A stretch of DNA of 64,000 nt from assembly GCA_963833885.1 (NCBI GenBank), contig CAWHZU010000025.1, positions 1 through 64,000 of the forward strand, in the 5' to 3' direction. This DNA comes from JASHPR01 sp963833885 (GTDB lineage: Bacteria > Actinomycetota > Actinomycetes > Streptosporangiales > Streptosporangiaceae). Position 1 is the stretch's first letter. The number at the start of each line of letters is the position of its first letter. Both the position numbers and the translations under genes were made by a program. The notes under the pieces were generated by a model. The model made no database searches. It was not told the origin of the DNA and saw only the letters and a list, made by a program, of their open reading frames with translations. Shown piece after piece: positions 41,101-48,907 of the stretch.

Positions 41101-42378
41101 ATGTCGATAGCGGACGTATTCGAGGCGGTAGCCGGGCCGGATGCCGCGGTGGGGTTCCAGGCCTATGACGGAAGCAAGGCCGGAGCGCCCGATGCTCCCG
41201 TGAAGATCACCGTGCGGTCGCCGGTGGCGGTGTCCTACCTGGCCCAGGCGCCCGGGGCGCTCGGCCTTGCCAGGGCATACGTGTCTGGCCACCTGGACGT
41301 CGTCGGCGACATGTACTTCGCGCTGGCGAGGATGGCACGCGCCCAGATGACGCACCTTGATTTTTCTGATCGGATACGGCTGCTGCGCCAGCTGGGCGGA
41401 CCGCGTGTCCTGATCCCGCGGATCCCGCCGCCGCCGCAGGAGGTCCGAGTCCGGCGCAGGTCCTTGTCGGGCCGGCGGCACTCCAAGGGCAGGGATGCCT
41501 CGGCGATCTCACACCACTACGACGTCTCCAACACGTTCTACGAGTGGGTGCTCGGCCCGTCGATGGCCTACACCTGTGCCTGCTATCCGAGCGAGGACGC
41601 AACGCTGGAAGAGGCGCAGTGGTTCAAGCATGACCTGGTAGCGCGCAAGCTGGCGCTGCGGCCGGGGATGCGGCTGCTCGACGTGGGCTGCGGCTGGGGC
41701 GGCATGGTGCGGCACGCCGCCCGTGAGTACGGCGTCAAGGCGCTCGGCGTCACGCTGTCCGAGCAGCAGGCGCTGTGGGGGCAGAAGGCCATCGAGGAGC
41801 AGGGCCTTTCGGACCTGGCCGAGGTGCGGCACCTGGACTACCGGGATGTGGCGGAGACCGGCTTCGACGCCGTCAGCTCCATCGGGCTGACCGAGCACAT
41901 CGGCAAGGCGCAGCTGCCCGGCTACTTCGAGTTCCTTTACGGCAAGCTGAAGCCGGAGGGGCGGATGCTGAACCACTGCATCACCCGCACCGACAACACC
42001 GAGCCCGCGCGGCGGCCGGACGGGTTCATCTACCGGTACGTGTTCCCCGACGGCGAGCTAGAGGCGCCCGGCTACCTGGTCTCACTGATGCACGACGCAG
42101 GCTTCGAGGTCCGCCACGAGGAGAACCTGCGCGAGCACTACGCGAAGACGCTGGCCGGCTGGTGCAAGAACCTGGACGAGCACTGGGACGAGGCGGTCGC
42201 CGAGGTCGGCGAGGGCACGGCCCGGGTCTGGCGGCTCTACATGGCCGGGTCACGGCTCGGCTTCGAGCGCAACCAGATCCAGCTGCACCAGGTTCTCGGT
42301 GTGCGGCTCGGTGACAACGGCAGGTCCGGCATGGCGCTGCGGCCCGACTGGGAGCCGGTGCCAGCGCCGGTCAGCTGA
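41101..42378 (+). CDS. tmsB: Cyclopropane-fatty-acid-synthase-family methyltransferase, probable TmsB
   Basis: The 425-residue protein starts at ATG 41101, with AAGGAGA 6 nt upstream. The N-terminal lipid-binding part precedes the methyltransferase core: SHHYDVSNTFYEWVLGPSM and YTCACYPSEDATLEEAQ (both CFAS hallmarks), SAM loop LLDVGCGWGGMVRHAA near residue 193, LTEHIGKAQLPGYFEFLY, and MLNHCITRTDN. CFAS enzymes act on unsaturated chains of phospholipids at the membrane. Pairing with the preceding FAD reductase argues for 10-methylene formation rather than cyclopropane formation. Confidence 0.82.
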   Translation: MSIADVFEAVAGPDAAVGFQAYDGSKAGAPDAPVKITVRSPVAVSYLAQAPGALGLARAYVSGHLDVVGDMYFALARMARAQMTHLDFSDRIRLLRQLGGPRVLIPRIPPPPQEVRVRRRSLSGRRHSKGRDASAISHHYDVSNTFYEWVLGPSMAYTCACYPSEDATLEEAQWFKHDLVARKLALRPGMRLLDVGCGWGGMVRHAAREYGVKALGVTLSEQQALWGQKAIEEQGLSDLAEVRHLDYRDVAETGFDAVSSIGLTEHIGKAQLPGYFEFLYGKLKPEGRMLNHCITRTDNTEPARRPDGFIYRYVFPDGELEAPGYLVSLMHDAGFEVRHEENLREHYAKTLAGWCKNLDEHWDEAVAEVGEGTARVWRLYMAGSRLGFERNQIQLHQVLGVRLGDNGRSGMALRPDWEPVPAPVS

Positions 42379-42393
42379 ACCTGCAGAACTCGC

Positions 42394-42990
42394 TCAGCTG
42401 CCGGCCCTGTCGTCGACGACGATCGTTATCCCCGCCGGCACGCCGACCGCCGGCGCGGTCTGCCGCGCGGCGTCGTCGACGTGGACGCGCGGCGGCTCCG
42501 GCGGGGCCGTCTCGTAATAGGTGCCGGGACCGTAGAGCTGGCCGTACCTGATCACTACGCCGCCCGCCTGCAGCACCGCGCGCTCGTGCTCCGCGGTGGC
42601 CGCCCGGCCGCTGTCACCGGGCAGCTCCCAGGAGATGCTCTGCGCGATGACCGGTCCGGCCGAGGCCGCGGCGGCCGCGGCGAGCAGGTTGCGCGTGCCC
42701 TCGCCGCGGATCCGGTTGTTGCGCTCGCTGAACGCTGGAATGTCGGCAGCGTTGTCGGGCAGGTCGGTGAGCTGGTGGAAGACGATGTCGGGAGCGAACG
42801 CGATGACCGCCCGGGTGAGCGCGTCAGCGTCGAACACATCGCAGACCACGGGCTCCGCGCCGAGCTCGCCGAGCAGGTCGGCCTTGTGCGCCGAGCGGGT
42901 CATCCCGGCGACCGCGTGCCCGTCGGCGACCAGCAGCGGGACCAGGCGGCTCCCGATGACGCCGCTCGCTCCCGCCACGAAGATCCGCAC
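42394..42990 (-). CDS. Short NAD(P)-dependent epimerase/dehydratase-like protein
   Basis: The 198-residue protein begins MRIFVAGASGVIGSRLVPLL, the Rossmann NAD(P)-binding loop. It continues with VVCDVFDADAL, a FHQLTDLP segment, and VIRYGQLYGPGTYYE, typical of extended SDR proteins where the Tyr of YGQLYGPG lies after the active site. The protein is shorter than usual extended SDRs (about 300 residues); the substrate domain seems reduced to HVDDAARQT and a short end. I know similar compact forms, so it may be intact. The canonical YxxxK pair is not evident, so catalysis is uncertain. Confidence 0.72.
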   Translation of the reverse strand: MRIFVAGASGVIGSRLVPLLVADGHAVAGMTRSAHKADLLGELGAEPVVCDVFDADALTRAVIAFAPDIVFHQLTDLPDNAADIPAFSERNNRIRGEGTRNLLAAAAAASAGPVIAQSISWELPGDSGRAATAEHERAVLQAGGVVIRYGQLYGPGTYYETAPPEPPRVHVDDAARQTAPAVGVPAGITIVVDDRAGS

Positions 42991-43027
42991 CGGGCCAGCC
43001 TATGCCGCGCCAGGCCGCTCCCGGCTG

Positions 43028-43081
43028 ACCCCCGCGCCGCGCGATCCCGGCCTCGGCTAACCCCCGCGCCGCGCGATCCCG
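43028..43081. repeat. 22-bp direct repeat before the PH-like gene
   Basis: Two exact copies of a 22-bp segment (starting ACCCCCGCGCCGCGCGATCC) lie at 43028-43049 and 43060-43081, a 32-bp period. They occupy the promoter gap of the small gene at 43120 and the divergent SDR gene. Confidence 0.85.
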
Positions 43082-43119
43082 CGCCACCGCAACCACGCGC
43101 AGCGCTTTACACTGCGGTC

Positions 43120-43467
43120 GTGGATGGCTATGACGACGGCAAAGTGGCCTGCACCGATCAGGAACTCGTCATCCGCAATTACTACTTCTTCTTCCTGGGC
43201 GCCAAGCACATCCCGTACCCCGCCATCCGCGAGGCGCGCCGGGTGCGCCTCGGCACGATGGGGCGGTGGCGCATTCACGGCAGCGGGGACTTCGTCCACT
43301 GGTTCAATTTCGATGTACGCCGCCCGCGCAAGGACTCTGCGATCGTCATTCACCTCGACAAGGTGATCCGCCCGGTCATCACCCCGGACGATCCCGACCG
43401 GGTTGCGGCGGTGCTCGCCGAGCACGGGGTGAACGTCACCGTAGGCTCGGAGAGCGGACTGCGTTAG
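43120..43467 (+). CDS. Small PH-like hypothetical protein
   Basis: The 115-residue product, from GTG 43120, has strand-rich sequence: CTDQELVIRNYYFFFLGAKH, IPYPAIREARRVRLG, and VIHLDKVIRPVITPDDPDRV. The order of strands followed by a C-terminal helix (DPDRVAAVLAEHG) resembles bacterial pleckstrin-homology-like proteins. No catalytic residues stand out. It is immediately followed by a VOC-protein remnant. The start is set by the position of the repeats upstream and the lack of conserved sequence before it; upstream in-frame codons look non-coding. Confidence 0.62.
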   Translation: MDGYDDGKVACTDQELVIRNYYFFFLGAKHIPYPAIREARRVRLGTMGRWRIHGSGDFVHWFNFDVRRPRKDSAIVIHLDKVIRPVITPDDPDRVAAVLAEHGVNVTVGSESGLR

Positions 43468-43468
43468 C

Positions 43469-43585
43469 GCCGAGCGGCTGGCAGCTCTCGGCGCCACGAT
43501 CGTCCGCGTCCTTTACGAAGAGGGTCTTGATCACTACGGGGTCGCGATGACGAACCCCGAGGGCAACGAGTTCGACATCAGCTAG
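43469..43585 (+). pseudogene. VOC/glyoxalase-family C-terminal remnant
   Basis: A 38-residue frame reads AERLAALGATIVRVLYEEGL, then DHYGVAMTNPEGNEFDIS and a stop at 43583-43585. This matches the last strand-helix and the metal-binding Glu (NPEGNEF) of VOC proteins. No start codon with a ribosome-binding site and no first half of the domain exist, as the sequence before it belongs to the small gene ending at 43467. It is most likely the scar of a deleted VOC gene. Its stop overlaps the DAHP synthase stop by 4 nt. Confidence 0.72.
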
Positions 43586-44946
43586 CGACGGTAGTTCTCC
43601 GCCACGGTGAAGGCCAGGTCCAGGGCCTGGCTGCGGTTGAGCCGGGGGTCACAGGCGGTCTCGTAGCGCTGGTAGAGATCATCGGCGACGATCTCGTGGC
43701 TGCCGCCGACGCACTCGGTGACGTTGTCGCCGGTGAACTCGATGTGGATGCCACCCGGGTGTGTCCCGAGGCCCCGGTGTACCTCGAAAAACCCCTGCAC
43801 CTCCTCGAGCACGTCGTGCAGCCGGCGGGTCTTGTGGCCGCTCGGGGCCTCGAACGTGTTGCCGTGCATCGGGTCGCAGACCCAGGGGACCTCTATCCCC
43901 TCCGCAATGACCGCGCTGATCAGCGGCGGCAGCGCGTCTCTGACCCGGCCCGCGCCCATCCGCGTGATGAGCGTCAGCCGCCCGGGATCGCGGGCGGGGT
44001 TCAGCCTGTCGATCAGCGCGAGCACATCGGCGGGCTTCGCGTCCGGGCCGACCTTGACGCCGATTGGGTTGCTGATGCCGCTGGCGAACTCTACGTGTGC
44101 CCCGTTCAGGTCGCGCGTCCGCTCGCCGACCCACACGAAGTGGGCGGACGTGTCGTACATCAGGCCGGTCCGCGAATCGCGCCTGGTCAGTGCCTGCTCG
44201 TAGTCGAGCACCAGCGCCTCGTGGCTCGAGTAGAGCTCGACAGCGCGCAGTTCCTCGGGGTCGGCCCCGCAGGCCCGCATGAACGCAAGCGCGCGGTCGA
44301 TCTCCCCGGCCAGCCGCTCGTAGCGCTGCCCGGCCGGGCTCTGCTTGACGAAGTCCTGGTTCCACGCGTGCACCTGGTGCAGGTCGGCGTAACCGCCGGT
44401 GGCGAACGCGCGGCACAGGTTCAGGGTCGCCGCGGAGCAGTGGTAAGCGCGCAGCAGCCTGGCCGGATCCGGGGTACGCGCCTGCGTGGTGAACTCCACG
44501 TCGTTGATCGCGTCGCCCCGGTAGACGGGAAGCTCGGTTCCGTCGCGGCTCTCGGTCGGGCGCGTGCGGGGCTTCGCGAACTGGCCCGCCAGCCGGCCGA
44601 TCTTGACGATCGGCACGCTGGCACCGTAGGTGAGCACGACGGCCATTTGCAGCAGCGTCTGCAGCTTGGCCCGGACCGCGTCCGCCGTGGCGCCGGCGAA
44701 TGTCTCCGCGCAATCCCCGCCCTGGAGCACGAACGCCTCGCCGCGCGCCACCGCCGCGAGCCGCTCACGGAGCACGTCACACTCCCCGGCGAAGACCAGC
44801 GGGGGCAGCCCGGCCAACTCGCCGGTCACCTGCTGCAGCCGGTGCGGATCCGGCCAGTCCGGCTGCTGCGCCGCAGGCAGGTCACGCCAGCTCGCGCGAG
44901 CGGGGACTGAGGCTGGCCCGGACTGCGAAGCCGTGGTAGTGGTCAC
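43582..44946 (-). CDS. aroG: Class II 3-deoxy-D-arabino-heptulosonate 7-phosphate synthase
   Basis: The 454-residue enzyme condenses phosphoenolpyruvate and erythrose 4-phosphate at the start of the shikimate pathway. Class II motifs: LPPLVFAGECDVLRERLA, FVLQGGDCAETFAG with the metal-binding Cys, VPIVKIGRLAGQFAKPRTRP, SRDGTELPVYRGD, and VCDPMHGNTFEAPSGHKTR. The C-terminal segment EFTGDNVTECVGG and CDPRLNRSQALDLAF is complete. The symbol follows the Mycobacterium convention. The ATG at 44946 is well placed; the gene is divergent from dxr across a repeat-rich gap. Confidence 0.95.
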   Translation of the reverse strand: MTTTTASQSGPASVPARASWRDLPAAQQPDWPDPHRLQQVTGELAGLPPLVFAGECDVLRERLAAVARGEAFVLQGGDCAETFAGATADAVRAKLQTLLQMAVVLTYGASVPIVKIGRLAGQFAKPRTRPTESRDGTELPVYRGDAINDVEFTTQARTPDPARLLRAYHCSAATLNLCRAFATGGYADLHQVHAWNQDFVKQSPAGQRYERLAGEIDRALAFMRACGADPEELRAVELYSSHEALVLDYEQALTRRDSRTGLMYDTSAHFVWVGERTRDLNGAHVEFASGISNPIGVKVGPDAKPADVLALIDRLNPARDPGRLTLITRMGAGRVRDALPPLISAVIAEGIEVPWVCDPMHGNTFEAPSGHKTRRLHDVLEEVQGFFEVHRGLGTHPGGIHIEFTGDNVTECVGGSHEIVADDLYQRYETACDPRLNRSQALDLAFTVAENYRR

Positions 44947-45005
44947 CGCTGCAGGTGTTCCGGCAGGGGGAGGCTGTCACCAATCACGATCACACGCTAC
45001 GCGCC

Positions 45006-45150
45006 CTGGGGGTGCGGGAGGCACGTGCCCTGAGGATGCGGAGAGGCGCGAGTCCTGGGGTGGGCGGGAGGCGTGTGTCCTGGGGTGGGGGGATGCGCGT
45101 GTCTGGGGTGGGCGGGAGGCGCGTGTCCTGGGGTGCGCGGTGCGCGTCCC
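45006..45150. repeat. About six degenerate 24-bp tandem repeats upstream of dxr
   Basis: Units such as TGGGGTGGGCGGGAGGCG followed by CGTGTCC repeat with 23-25 bp spacing from about 45006 to 45150. They fill most of the 260-bp gap between aroG and dxr, where no gene is seen. One strand is strongly G-rich. Confidence 0.8.
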
Positions 45151-45209
45151 CTGACGCGCACGTCACGAGGGCGCGGGCGAGAGGCGGCGGAGCGGGGGAG
45201 AATGACCGC

Positions 45210-46475
45210 ATGGACTCAGCCAGCGCGCGCCGGGACGTCGTCGTGCTCGGATCCACCGGATCGATCGGTACTCAGGCGGCAGACATCATCCGCCGCAACC
45301 CCGACCGTTTCCGGGTGGCCGGGCTCGCCGCCGGTGGCGGCAACCCGGATCTGCTGGCCAGCCAGGCGCTGGAGTTCGGCGCCGAGGTGGTCGCGGTGGC
45401 CAGCGATGCGAGGGTCGAGGAACTGCGCCAGGCGCTGCACGCGAAAGCCGCGGCCGGCGTCGGCCCGTGGGGAGCGGCGGGCGGGGCGAAAGGCGCGGGT
45501 GCGGCCAGCCCATCGGGCCGGGCCAGGCAGCTGCCCAAGATTCTGACCGGGCCGGACGCCATCGCCGAGGTCGCGGCCTGGCCCTGCGATGTCGTGCTGA
45601 ACGGGGTGACCGGCGCGGTCGGCCTTGCCGCCACGCTGGCCGCGATCGACGCCGGGCGCGTGCTCGCGCTGGCCAACAAGGAGTCGCTGATCATGGGCGG
45701 CCCGCTGGTGGCGGGCCGCGCCGCGCCCGGCCAGATCGTCCCGGTCGACTCCGAGCACTCCGCGCTGGCCCAGTGCCTGCGCGGCGGCCGGGCGCAGGAG
45801 GTGCGGCGGCTCGTGGTCACCGCGAGCGGCGGGCCGTTCCTGCACCGCAGCCGCGACGAACTCGAGGACGTCACGCCTGAGCAGGCCCTCGCGCACCCGA
45901 CCTGGAACATGGGCCCGGTGGTCACCGTGAACTCCGCCACGCTCGTGAACAAGGGCCTGGAGCTGATCGAGGCGCACTTGCTGTTCGGCATCGGCTTCGA
46001 GGCCATCGAGGCGGTCGTGCACCGGCAGTCGGTGATCCATTCCATGGTCGAGTTCACCGACGGCTCGACGATCGCCCAGGCCAGCCCCCCGGACATGCGG
46101 ATACCCATTGCGCTGGCCCTGGCCTGGCCGGACCGGGTTCCCGATGCGGCCAGCGCGGTGGACTGGACCACGGCGCATACCTGGACATTTGAGCCGCTCG
46201 ACGAGAAAGCGTTCCCTGCGGTGCCGCTCGCCCGTGCGGTGGGGAGCGCCGGCGGGACCGCCCCGGCCGTGTACAACGCCGCCAATGAAGTGTGCGTCGA
46301 GGCGTTCCTGTCCGGCCGGCTCCGCTTCAACAGGATCATCGATACTGTTGCGCGGGTAGTCTCTGAGCGTGATGGTTCGTGCCAGGAGGCCATGACGCTG
46401 GACGACGTGCTCGCCGCGGATGGCTGGGCACGGAGCAGGGCGCGCGAGCTGACCGGCACCGGGCAGTCTCGCTGA
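45210..46475 (+). CDS. dxr: 1-deoxy-D-xylulose 5-phosphate reductoisomerase
   Basis: The start is ATG 45210, 9 nt after GGGGGAG, giving 421 residues. The enzyme makes MEP with NADPH in non-mevalonate isoprenoid synthesis. Motifs: VVVLGSTGSIGTQ (NADPH loop), LALANKESLIMGG, VPVDSEHSALAQCL (metal-binding Asp and Glu), VTASGGPF, HPTWNMG, and NKGLELIEAHLLF. An extra Gly/Ala-rich segment of about 25 residues near positions 78-102 interrupts the NADPH domain. rip1 and ispG follow in the standard actinobacterial order. Confidence 0.95.
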   Translation: MDSASARRDVVVLGSTGSIGTQAADIIRRNPDRFRVAGLAAGGGNPDLLASQALEFGAEVVAVASDARVEELRQALHAKAAAGVGPWGAAGGAKGAGAASPSGRARQLPKILTGPDAIAEVAAWPCDVVLNGVTGAVGLAATLAAIDAGRVLALANKESLIMGGPLVAGRAAPGQIVPVDSEHSALAQCLRGGRAQEVRRLVVTASGGPFLHRSRDELEDVTPEQALAHPTWNMGPVVTVNSATLVNKGLELIEAHLLFGIGFEAIEAVVHRQSVIHSMVEFTDGSTIAQASPPDMRIPIALALAWPDRVPDAASAVDWTTAHTWTFEPLDEKAFPAVPLARAVGSAGGTAPAVYNAANEVCVEAFLSGRLRFNRIIDTVARVVSERDGSCQEAMTLDDVLAADGWARSRARELTGTGQSR

Positions 46476-46509
46476 TCCGGCGCCGCCGCAGGGAGGGAGA
46501 CACGGCAGG

Positions 46510-47712
46510 ATGAGTTTCCTGCTCGGTGTGGTCATCTTCGTGGTGGCCATCCTGATCTCTGTGATCCTGCACGAGGCGGGGCACTTCCTGACTGCCAAGA
46601 AGTTCGGCATGCAGGCCACCCAGTTCTTCATCGGCTTCGGGCCGACCCTGTGGTCGACCACGCGCGGCGAGACCGAGTACGGCATCAAGGCCCTGCCGTT
46701 CGGCGCCTTCGTCCGGATCACCGGGATGACCAACCTCGACGAGGTCGACCCGGCCAACGAGCCGCGCTCGATGCGGAACAAGCCGGCCTGGCAGCGGGCC
46801 ATCGTCATGGTGGCGGGCTCGTTCATGCACTTCGCGCTCGCGTTCGTGCTCTTGCTCGCGCTCGCGCTCGGGATCGGGCGGGTCAATGAGAACGCGAACA
46901 CCAACGCGATCGGCGGGGTGAGCGCCTGTGTGCCGGCCAGCCTCAAAGCGTACGATGAGGGCTCCTGCGCCGGCAGCAAGGGGAGCTCACCGGCCAAGGC
47001 GGCCGGGATCAAGGCCGGTGACAAGATCATCGCGGTCGGCGGCAAGCCGGTGCACAACTGGACCCAGATCGGCGTCGCGATCCGTGCCCAGCCGATCGGA
47101 AAGCCCGTGCCGGTGACCGTGCTGCGGAATGGCAAGCGGATCATCCTTGACGCCACGCCGGCCCGCATTCCCGGGTGCAAGGGCTCCTGCATCGGCATCG
47201 GCGAGGCCGTGGTGTTCCAGCGGTCCAGCCCGGTCGGCGCGGTGGCGTTCGCCGGATCGGCGTTCGGCGAGGTACTCGTCGGCTCGGCCGACGCGTTCGC
47301 GAAGCTGCCGGCTGCGCTGCCCGACCTGTTCAACAAGAACCGGTCAAAGACCCCGGCGGGCGACGTGAGCAGCGTGGTCGGCGCGGCGGACATCGCGGGC
47401 CAGGCGGTCTCCTCCGGCGGCGGGTGGCGGTACTCGGCCTCCGACCTGCTGCTGATCATCATCTCGCTGAATATCTTCATCGGCGCGTTCAACTTGCTGC
47501 CGCTGCTCCCGCTCGACGGCGGGCACCTCGCCGTGATCTTCTACGAACGGATCAGGGCCTGGCTGGCGAGGCTCCGCGGCAGGCCCGACCCGGGGCTGGT
47601 CGACATGCAGCGGCTTGTCCCGGTCAGCGTCGGGGTCTTTGGGCTGCTGATAGGCCTCGGCCTGCTACTCATGGCCGCTGACATATTCAATCCGGTACAT
47701 CTTGTACAGTAA
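46510..47712 (+). CDS. rip1: Site-2 intramembrane zinc protease (RseP/Rip1-like)
   Basis: The 400-residue membrane protease has the zinc motif HEAGH at residues 21-25 inside the first helix. A PDZ domain (SPAKAAGIKAGDKIIAVGGKP) sits around residues 160-210, and the second active-site motif NLLPLLPLDGGH is near residues 329-340 with the third metal ligand Asp. It cuts membrane-bound anti-sigma factors or signal peptides. The gene lies between dxr and ispG, as in Mycobacterium. SD GGGAGG precedes ATG 46510. Confidence 0.94.
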   Translation: MSFLLGVVIFVVAILISVILHEAGHFLTAKKFGMQATQFFIGFGPTLWSTTRGETEYGIKALPFGAFVRITGMTNLDEVDPANEPRSMRNKPAWQRAIVMVAGSFMHFALAFVLLLALALGIGRVNENANTNAIGGVSACVPASLKAYDEGSCAGSKGSSPAKAAGIKAGDKIIAVGGKPVHNWTQIGVAIRAQPIGKPVPVTVLRNGKRIILDATPARIPGCKGSCIGIGEAVVFQRSSPVGAVAFAGSAFGEVLVGSADAFAKLPAALPDLFNKNRSKTPAGDVSSVVGAADIAGQAVSSGGGWRYSASDLLLIIISLNIFIGAFNLLPLLPLDGGHLAVIFYERIRAWLARLRGRPDPGLVDMQRLVPVSVGVFGLLIGLGLLLMAADIFNPVHLVQ

Positions 47713-47727
47713 GGTGACATTTTCGCT

Positions 47728-48855
47728 ATGACTGTTGATCTTGGCTTGCCGGAAGTGCCCCCGGAGCCGCTGGCGGAGCGCCGGACGTCGCGTCAGCTCA
47801 TGGTCGGCAAGGTGCCGGTGGGCGGCGGAGCGCCCGTCTCGGTCCAGTCGATGGCCACGACGCTGACCGCCGACGTGAACGCCACCTTGCAGCAGATCGC
47901 GGAGCTCACCGCGGCTGGGTGCCAGATCGTCCGGGTCGCCGTGCCGTCCCAGGACGACGCCGACGCGCTGCCGCAGATCGCGCGCAAGTCGCAGATCCCG
48001 GTGATCGCCGACATCCACTTCCAGCCGAAGTACGTGTTCGCCGCGATCAACGCCGGCTGCGCCGCGGTCCGGGTCAACCCGGGAAACATCAAGACGTTCG
48101 ACGACAAGGTCGGCGAGATCGCCAGGGCGGCGTCGGCGGCCGGCATCCCGATCAGGATTGGCGTCAATGCTGGCTCCCTGGACAAGCGGCTGCTGGCCAA
48201 GTACGGCAAGGCCACGGCGGAGGCCCTGGTGGAGTCCGCGCTGTGGGAATGCTCGCTGTTCGAGGAGCACGGCTTCACCGACATCAAGATCTCGGTGAAG
48301 CACCACGACCCGGTGGTGATGATCAACGCCTACCGGCAGCTGGCGGCGCAGTGCGACTACCCGTTGCACCTGGGTGTCACCGAGGCTGGGCCGACCTTCC
48401 AGGGCACGGTGAAGTCGGCGGTGGCGTTCGGCGCCCTGCTCGCCGAGGGCATCGGTGACACGATCCGGGTGTCGCTGTCGGCCCCGCCGGTTGAGGAGGT
48501 CAAGGTCGGCATCGCGATCCTGGAGTCGCTCGGCATGCGCCAGCGCGGCCTGGAGATCGTGTCCTGCCCCTCCTGCGGCCGGGCCCAGGTCGACGTGTAC
48601 AAGCTGGCCGACGAGGTGACCGCGGCCCTGGACGGCATGGACGTGCCGCTGCGCGTCGCAGTGATGGGCTGTGTGGTCAACGGGCCCGGGGAGGCGCGGG
48701 AGGCCGACCTGGGCGTGGCGTCCGGCAACGGCAAGGGGCAGATCTTCGTGCGCGGCGAGGTCGTCAAGACCGTGCCCGAGTCGCAGATCGTGGAGACCCT
48801 GATCGAAGAGGCCATGAAGCTCGCCGCGACCATGGAGCCGGCGGCCGAAAGCTGA
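47728..48855 (+). CDS. ispG: (E)-4-hydroxy-3-methylbut-2-enyl-diphosphate synthase
   Basis: The 375-residue iron-sulfur enzyme converts MEcPP to HMBPP, the penultimate step of the MEP pathway. The N-terminal TIM barrel has VSVQSMATTLTADVNATLQQ, VIADIHFQPKYVFAAINAG and VRVNPGNIK. The C-terminal cluster domain holds SCPSCGRAQVD and VMGCVVNGPGEAREADLG with three Cys ligands, plus the Glu of NGPGEA. The ATG at 47728 lies 15 bp after the rip1 stop, so the three genes are cotranscribed. Confidence 0.96.
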   Translation: MTVDLGLPEVPPEPLAERRTSRQLMVGKVPVGGGAPVSVQSMATTLTADVNATLQQIAELTAAGCQIVRVAVPSQDDADALPQIARKSQIPVIADIHFQPKYVFAAINAGCAAVRVNPGNIKTFDDKVGEIARAASAAGIPIRIGVNAGSLDKRLLAKYGKATAEALVESALWECSLFEEHGFTDIKISVKHHDPVVMINAYRQLAAQCDYPLHLGVTEAGPTFQGTVKSAVAFGALLAEGIGDTIRVSLSAPPVEEVKVGIAILESLGMRQRGLEIVSCPSCGRAQVDVYKLADEVTAALDGMDVPLRVAVMGCVVNGPGEAREADLGVASGNGKGQIFVRGEVVKTVPESQIVETLIEEAMKLAATMEPAAES

Positions 48856-48907
48856 CCGAGACCCGATCGCCGCACGGCGACCCTTCCGCATCGGGCAGTA
48901 TGGCGTC

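Noticed and set aside
45216..47492. Open frame of 758 codons on the minus strand opposite dxr and rip1
   Set aside because: dxr and rip1 have all catalytic motifs; the opposite frame has none.
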